This document shows, piece by piece, positions 59,468 through 64,000 of a stretch of DNA of 64,000 nt. The notes under the pieces were generated by a model. The model was given only the letters and a program-made list of their open reading frames with translations. It made no database searches and was not told the origin of the DNA. This DNA is from Trebonia kvetii (GTDB lineage: Bacteria > Actinomycetota > Actinomycetes > Streptosporangiales > Streptosporangiaceae). Numbering within the stretch: position 1 is the stretch's first letter; every line of letters starts with the position of its first letter. Position numbers and translations under genes: made by a program. Location: positions 410,519 to 474,518 of the forward strand of contig NZ_RPFW01000001.1 of assembly GCF_007827045.1 (NCBI RefSeq), read 5' to 3'.

Positions 59468-60601
59468 CGCGGGGCCGCTGCCGTTGCCGTTCGGCGGGCT
59501 GACCTGCGTGACGCCCGCGCCGATGGCGGGGTCGGTGTCAAGCGTGAGTTCCGGGTGCGGCGCGGGCTGCTCCTCCAGTTGCGCGCCGAGTTCCTGCGGG
59601 CTTGCCTGCCATGGGATCGCCGCCTGCACCTCCGGCGACGGCACCTGCTGCGGCGCGGGGGCCGGAGGCACGGCGCTGGCCGGCTGGTCGCCCTGTCTCG
59701 CCGGCCCGGCCGCACCTGCCTGCGCGGCCTCGCCGCCGGTGAATGCCGAGGTCACCGCCTTGAGCGCCGACGTCACCTCGCTCGGGATCACCCAGAACGT
59801 GTTGCCCGCGCCGTTCGCGAGCTGCGGCAGCGTCTGCAGGTACTGGTAGGCGAGCAGCTTCGGGTCCGGGTCGTTGCGGTGGATCGACTCGAATACCTGG
59901 GTGATGGCCAGCGCCTCGCCCTCCGCGCGGAGGATCGCCGCCTGCTTGTCGCCCTCGGCACGCAGGATCTTGCTCTGCCTGTCGCCTTCCGCGGTGAGGA
60001 TCTGCGACTGCCGTTGCCCCTCTGCGTTCAGGATGGCGGCGCGCTTCTCGCGCTCGGCGCGCATCTGCTTCTCCATCGCGTCCTTCACGGACTTCGGCGG
60101 GTCGATCGCCTTGATCTCCACCCGGGTGACCCGGATGCCCCACTTGCCGGACGCGTCGTCGAGCACGCCGCGCAGCAGCGTGTTGATCTTGTCCCGCGAG
60201 GTGAGCGTCTGCTCAAGGTCCATCGAGCCGATGACCGAACGCAGCATGGTCGCGGTGATCTGCTCGATCGCCTGGATGTAGTTAACGATCTCGTAGTCCG
60301 CCGCCCGTGGGTCGGTGACCTGGAAGAACAGCACCGTGTCGATCTGGACGGACAAGTTGTCCTCGGTGATGACCGGCTGCCCCATGAACGAGACGACCTG
60401 TTCGCGCAGGTCGATCGACGCCTTGACCCGGTCAACGAAGGGCACGATGAAGTTCAGCCCCGGCTCAAGGGTCTTGCGGTACCGGCCGAACCGCTCGACG
60501 TTCCTGGCTCGCGCTTGAGGAATGATGCGCACCGACCGCACCACTGTGAGCAGGACGATCAGGGCGACCACCGCCGCAATGATGATTTCTGCGGTGACCA
60601 T
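59450..60601 (-). CDS. SPFH-domain slipin/paraslipin (QmcA/stomatin type)
   Basis: A 383-residue membrane-associated SPFH protein. The N-terminal membrane segment (IIIAAVVALIVLLTVVRSVR) leads into the SPFH domain (IIPQARARNVERFGRYRKTL, GLNFIVPFVDRVKASIDLRE, VQIDTVLFFQVTDPRAADYE). A long charged coiled coil follows with AEGQRQSQILTAEGDRQS-type repeats, then a Pro/Ala/Gln-rich tail. Such proteins form large ring or cage oligomers in membrane microdomains. It follows the NfeD gene by two bases, the usual pairing for slipins. The ATG at 60601 has GGGAG five bases upstream. Confidence 0.94.
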   Translation of the reverse strand: MVTAEIIIAAVVALIVLLTVVRSVRIIPQARARNVERFGRYRKTLEPGLNFIVPFVDRVKASIDLREQVVSFMGQPVITEDNLSVQIDTVLFFQVTDPRAADYEIVNYIQAIEQITATMLRSVIGSMDLEQTLTSRDKINTLLRGVLDDASGKWGIRVTRVEIKAIDPPKSVKDAMEKQMRAEREKRAAILNAEGQRQSQILTAEGDRQSKILRAEGDKQAAILRAEGEALAITQVFESIHRNDPDPKLLAYQYLQTLPQLANGAGNTFWVIPSEVTSALKAVTSAFTGGEAAQAGAAGPARQGDQPASAVPPAPAPQQVPSPEVQAAIPWQASPQELGAQLEEQPAPHPELTLDTDPAIGAGVTQVSPPNGNGSGPASGEDR

Positions 60602-60603
60602 GG

Positions 60604-61035
60604 CTACTCCCTAGGGTAAACAAGGGCCGTAGCGCCCTCGATCTGCATGACATCGACAGTGTGGCCGACGGGGATGACCAGCGACTCGTCGTAGGAGCGG
60701 GCCGACCATTCCTCGCCGCCGATGCGCACTCGGCCGCTGTATCCAGTGACCTCTTCGAGTACGCGGGCCGGGCGGCCGACAAGCGCGGCGGGCCCCGTCT
60801 TGAGCAGCGGCGCCTGCCGCACGTGCCGGCGGGCGACGGGGAGGACGAGGCCGAGTCCCGCCGTGGAGGCGACGACGAACGCGAGCAACTGCAACGGCAG
60901 GCCGAGGTCGACGGCCGCAACGGCGGCCGCTACGCACGCGCCGATCGCGATGAGGCCGAGCGCGAACGTGAACGTGACCAGCTCGGCGACGCCGAGCACG
61001 GCCGCCACGATCAGCCAGACGATCCAAGCCACCAT
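60604..61035 (-). CDS. NfeD-like membrane protein, slipin partner
   Basis: A 143-residue short NfeD protein: three to four membrane segments (IVWLIVAAVLGVAELVTFTF, ALGLIAIGACVAAAVAAVDL, LLAFVVASTAGLGLVLPVAR) followed by an OB-fold domain (VGRPARVLEEVTGYSGRVRI, GGEEWSARSYD). NfeD1b proteins are encoded next to slipins and are thought to work with them in the membrane. It lacks the protease domain of long NfeD. ATG 61035 has GGAG upstream. The pair appears to be a two-gene operon. Confidence 0.9.
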   Translation of the reverse strand: MVAWIVWLIVAAVLGVAELVTFTFALGLIAIGACVAAAVAAVDLGLPLQLLAFVVASTAGLGLVLPVARRHVRQAPLLKTGPAALVGRPARVLEEVTGYSGRVRIGGEEWSARSYDESLVIPVGHTVDVMQIEGATALVYPRE

Positions 61036-61291
61036 GGCCGCTCCGCGGGGGAAAGTCCCGTCACGACGCTCACGCGCCGCAAAACCCTATGGCGCGGGCA
61101 AATCGCTCGTGCCCCTAACCACAGAGTAGCCCCCCGCGCAAGCATCCGCACATGGCGAGGCCGCTGGCCGCCGAGATTAAACAGCGTCGAACGAGCAGCA
61201 ATTACTCGTCGGACCTGTCGTGGCGACTTGTCCGCCCTACACTCGTTTGGGTGGATGGCGAGCGCCACACGCTGGGACCAGGAGGTGCCGG

Positions 61292-63481
61292 GTGAATCGT
61301 CAGGGCAGCGGGCCCGGCAGAGGCACGTTCGGCCGGCCAGGTGACGCTGCCTTCGCTCGCGACGCATACCAGCGTGACTCCTACCTGGAGGCGAGCGCCT
61401 ACCCCGTCGATCCCGGATACCAGGGCTATGCGGGAGGCCGCGAGCGCCCGCGGCCCGCCGACCAGCCGCCTGGTCCACCGCGACCGCGACCGCGACCGGA
61501 GCGCGGCGCCCCGCCCAGGCCAGGTTCCCCGTCACGGGGCGCCCGCCAGGCGACGCAGGACCCAGGATCGGCCGACCGGCCCTGGCAGCGTCCCGCGGAC
61601 GCCATGCCCGGCGTGGGCCGTCCACGCCCGCGCCCGGCGGGACCGCGCCCCCGGCAGGCGCCGCCTGGTCAGCAACGTCCGGGTTCCGCGCGCGGCCCGC
61701 GCGACGCCGGGTACTACGACCCCCAGGGCCAGCAGGCGCGGCCATATCCGCCGGCTGGGCAGGGGCAGAGGCCGCAGGAGGCCGGCTATCCCGGTCAGGG
61801 ACACGGTCCTGGCAGGCAGAACCCCGCGCCAGGATGGGCGGGGACGTCCGGGTACCCGGACGTCCAGCAGTGGGCAGGCGCCGGGCAGGCGGGGCAGCCG
61901 GGACCGATGCCTTCAGGCCGGGGCGGCAGCGCGGGCGGGCAAGGGCCGAGCCAAGCTCAGGGCGGCATGCCCGGTCAGGGGCAGTACCAGGCGGGGCAGT
62001 TCGCTCCCGGCTGGCAGGGCCGGGGCCAGGCGCCGCGACCAGGCCAGGAGCAGGCGTGGTCGGCGGGACAGCAGGGCTACCGGCAACCGGGGTTCGGCCA
62101 GCAGGGCTTCGCGTCACCGGGTTCCGGGCAGCCGTACCCAGACCATGGCAACGACTACGGACAGGCTCCGTACCCGGCCGGGTACGGAGCGGCAGGTCAG
62201 GCCTGGTTCGGCCAGGGACAGCCGTACGGCGCCGCGGCCGGGCAGGCTCCCTACCACGCGGGCCAGCACGGCGCCGGGCAGCAGCAGTACAGCGCAGGCC
62301 AGCAGTACGGAAACGGGCAGTACGACGGCCAGCAGGCGGCCGGGCAGTTCGGGCAGCCTCCGCGTAACACCGGATCCTGGCAGGCCGCCGGGCCTGACCA
62401 GGGACAGGGCTGGACGCCCGGTGCGGCGCACCCCGGCCCGAATCAGCGGAACACCGGGTCGTGGCAGGCCACGGGCCCGGCAGCCGGCCAGGTCTGGACA
62501 CCAGGTCCGTCCCACCCCGGCGCTAACCCGAGAAACACCGGATCATGGCAGGCCGCTGGCCCTGCCGCGGGTCAGGCATGGACACCGGGTCCGGGATATC
62601 CCAGCGGCAACCCCAGGAACACCGGCTCCTGGCAGGCTGCCCCCGGAGCGTACGGTCCCGACACGCGAATGACGGGCGGCTGGCAGGCGTCGGGTCCCGG
62701 GCAGTTCGGTGGCGTGCCCCGAGACGCTGGCTCCTGGCAGGCGGCCGGGGCCGAGCAGGCTCAGGGCTGGGCGCCGGGCCAGGGGCACGCCGGCCGTAAC
62801 ACCGGCTCCTGGCAAGCCGCAGGACCCGATCAGGGATACGGCGGGGCCCAGGGCCAGTACGGCCAGGGGGCCAGGAACACGGGTTCCTGGCAGGCCGCTA
62901 GCGGTCCGCCCGGGCCCGGGTGGCCCAGTCAGGGACAGCAGCCGTACCCTGGCCAGCCGCACCAGGGCCAGCCCTATCAGGGGGCACAGGACGCCGGCCT
63001 GCGTAACTCCGGCGGCTTCGGGCGGGCAGGCAGTCCGGTCATCAGGCAGCGTGACAGCGCACTGCCTGACCCGCCGCCCGGGCCGAAGGCACCAATCGCC
63101 GCGATTGAGAACGACAACGTCGCCGCGTTCGCCCGCGACCTGCGCATGCTCCGCTCGAAGGTCGGGCTCGACTACCCGGACATGGCGGAGAAGTCGCACT
63201 ACACCATGCGCACCCTGGCCTCGGCCGCCGGCGGCCTGCGGCTGCCCACGCTGCCGGTGCTCATCGCCTACGTCAACGCCTGCGGGGGCGACGTCGCCGA
63301 GTGGGAAGAGCGCTGGGGCCGGCTGACCAAGTCGGGTAAGCGCACGGGGCAGGTGGCGCTTCTGCCTGGCGGGCAAGACCAGGCTTCGCACCAGGGCAAC
63401 GGGCCGATTCCGCAGGGCGCGCGGCAGACCGGCGAGATCTACGTCATCACCTCGGCCAGGCAGCGCGACGAGCGCTGGTAG
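61292..63481 (+). CDS. Q/G/P-rich repeat protein with C-terminal XRE-like HTH
   Basis: A 729-residue protein. The first ~600 residues are low complexity, rich in Gln, Gly, Pro, Ala and aromatic residues, including about eight copies of NTGSWQAAGP-type repeats between residues ~360 and ~540, the first three with a regular 28-residue period. The last ~120 residues hold an XRE-type HTH (FARDLRMLRSKVGLDYPDMA, KSHYTMRTLASAAGGL, LPTLPVLIAYVNACGG, EWEERWGRLT) close to that of the protein at 58376. No membrane segment is seen. The GTG at 61292 follows AGGAGG by six bases. The composition suggests a condensate- or scaffold-forming DNA-binding protein, which is inference. Confidence 0.8.
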   Translation: MNRQGSGPGRGTFGRPGDAAFARDAYQRDSYLEASAYPVDPGYQGYAGGRERPRPADQPPGPPRPRPRPERGAPPRPGSPSRGARQATQDPGSADRPWQRPADAMPGVGRPRPRPAGPRPRQAPPGQQRPGSARGPRDAGYYDPQGQQARPYPPAGQGQRPQEAGYPGQGHGPGRQNPAPGWAGTSGYPDVQQWAGAGQAGQPGPMPSGRGGSAGGQGPSQAQGGMPGQGQYQAGQFAPGWQGRGQAPRPGQEQAWSAGQQGYRQPGFGQQGFASPGSGQPYPDHGNDYGQAPYPAGYGAAGQAWFGQGQPYGAAAGQAPYHAGQHGAGQQQYSAGQQYGNGQYDGQQAAGQFGQPPRNTGSWQAAGPDQGQGWTPGAAHPGPNQRNTGSWQATGPAAGQVWTPGPSHPGANPRNTGSWQAAGPAAGQAWTPGPGYPSGNPRNTGSWQAAPGAYGPDTRMTGGWQASGPGQFGGVPRDAGSWQAAGAEQAQGWAPGQGHAGRNTGSWQAAGPDQGYGGAQGQYGQGARNTGSWQAASGPPGPGWPSQGQQPYPGQPHQGQPYQGAQDAGLRNSGGFGRAGSPVIRQRDSALPDPPPGPKAPIAAIENDNVAAFARDLRMLRSKVGLDYPDMAEKSHYTMRTLASAAGGLRLPTLPVLIAYVNACGGDVAEWEERWGRLTKSGKRTGQVALLPGGQDQASHQGNGPIPQGARQTGEIYVITSARQRDERW
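62360..62905 (+). repeat. Tandem repeats (84-bp period at first, then irregular) coding NTGSWQAAGP units
   Basis: Eight imperfect copies of a unit with AACACCGG(A/C)TC(A/C)TGGCAGGC at its core. The first three are 84 bp apart and later ones are irregular. They encode the aromatic repeat array of the Q/G-rich protein. Confidence 0.85.
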
Positions 63482-63525
63482 CCGGCGGGTGCGGGCGGTC
63501 ATCCCACCGCAAATACAATGGCCGG

Positions 63526-64000
63526 GTGCTGCCTGCGGACAATCATGTGCATACCGAATGGTCCTACGACACGTCTGCGGGCGCCTCGATGGTCCGCAGT
63601 TGCGAGCAGGCCGTGGCCGTCGGACTGCCGGCCATCGCGTTCACTGAGCACCTGGAGTTCACCAGCGGCGGCCCGGGCGACGCCATCCACGATGTCGCCA
63701 CCGACCACCGCTGGTGGAGCAGGATCAAGCCGCTTGACGCCGAGGGATACCTGGCGTGCATCGCAGAATGCCGAGAGCGCTTTCCCGGCCTGCGGATTCT
63801 GTCGGGAGTGGAAGCGGGTGAGTCGCACCTGTTCGGCGCGAGCGCGGGCGCGATCGTGGGCAGTCACGACTTCGACCGGATTCTCGGCTCGCTGCACGCG
63901 GTGCCGTACCGGGGCAGGCTCATCTCGGCGGACGCGCTCTTCGGCCCCATGTCCGACGCCGACGCGATGCGCTACTACTTCACCGAAATGGTCGCGCTTA
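63526..64000 (+). CDS. PHP-domain histidinol-phosphatase family protein, C-terminus outside window
   Basis: The first 158 residues of a PHP-fold metal-dependent phosphatase, most like HisK-type histidinol-phosphatases. Metal ligands are visible in order: ADNHVHTEWSYD, AFTEHLEFT, SGVEAGE and LGSLHAVPY. The frame is open to the right edge. The GTG at 63526 is chosen because it puts the HxH motif at residues 7-9, as expected; no strong ribosome site is seen. Family members act on histidinol phosphate or other small phosphoesters, and no his genes are in view. Confidence 0.88.
   Translation, partial: MLPADNHVHTEWSYDTSAGASMVRSCEQAVAVGLPAIAFTEHLEFTSGGPGDAIHDVATDHRWWSRIKPLDAEGYLACIAECRERFPGLRILSGVEAGESHLFGASAGAIVGSHDFDRILGSLHAVPYRGRLISADALFGPMSDADAMRYYFTEMVAL

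Noticed and set aside
62360..62905. CRISPR or minisatellite unrelated to coding
   Set aside because: The repeats maintain the reading frame and vary as protein repeats. They are part of the coding region.

Overview
This is a very GC-rich window (roughly 70% G+C) with strong Shine-Dalgarno sites, frequent GTG starts and many 1-4 base gene overlaps. The gene set (AfsR/LuxR-type ATPase regulators, a conservon-type nitrate/nitrite-domain sensor kinase, an Eis acetyltransferase, MenA, a GpgS-type glucosyltransferase and an actinobacterial hopanoid operon) points to a filamentous or soil actinomycete. The genus cannot be read from the sequence alone. I see no rRNA, tRNA, insertion sequence, prophage or CRISPR array. 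It looks like chromosomal core and near-core DNA.

Layout. 1-9.3 kb: end of an acyl-CoA synthetase, a secreted HAF-repeat protein, an NTF2-like protein, a large ATPase/TPR regulator with a C-terminal SARP module, a phosphoesterase and a GMC oxidoreductase. 9.5-16.7 kb: a GpgS-like glucosyltransferase, a secreted propeller-like protein, a LuxR-type ATPase regulator carrying three in-frame 75-bp repeats, and a FUSC membrane protein. 16.7-19.2 kb: a CYTH-like/CHAD protein abutting a ParA ATPase. 19.3-26.4 kb: ribokinase, a 16-residue-repeat protein, a RelB/RelE-type toxin-antitoxin pair, a RIO kinase, and a sensor kinase overlapping a PstS-like lipoprotein. 26.9-29.2 kb: a MacB-type ABC transporter. 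29.5-37.9 kb: a tight hopanoid operon, hpnC-hpnD-hpnE-prenyl synthase-shc-(hpnG::ispH), in which an HpnG-like nucleosidase is fused to IspH. 38.5-49.9 kb: a secreted phosphoesterase, a PP2C phosphatase, Eis, RpiB, PepN and ProRS. 49.4-54.6 kb: a penicillin acylase family protein and a NERD protein. 54.6-64 kb: IlvD, a GNAT protein, MenA, an N-terminal XRE membrane protein, slipin/NfeD, a Q/G-rich repeat protein with a C-terminal XRE domain, and the start of a PHP histidinol-phosphatase.

Main points of interest. (1) A dispersed repeat family combines a G6-TCGT-C6 block with a covarying hairpin. It occurs between genes (47.3 kb), in the 3' ends of hpnE and rpiB, where it writes the same peptide tail, and as a related in-frame triplication in a regulator. 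(2) The CHAD-ParA pair could be a polyphosphate-granule positioning system. (3) The HpnG-IspH fusion joins isoprenoid precursor supply to hopanoid side-chain processing in one polypeptide. (4) A sensor kinase is translationally coupled to a phosphate-binding-type lipoprotein. (5) Two palindromes lie 42 bp apart upstream of the penicillin acylase gene. All functional statements are homology-by-eye and no search was run.
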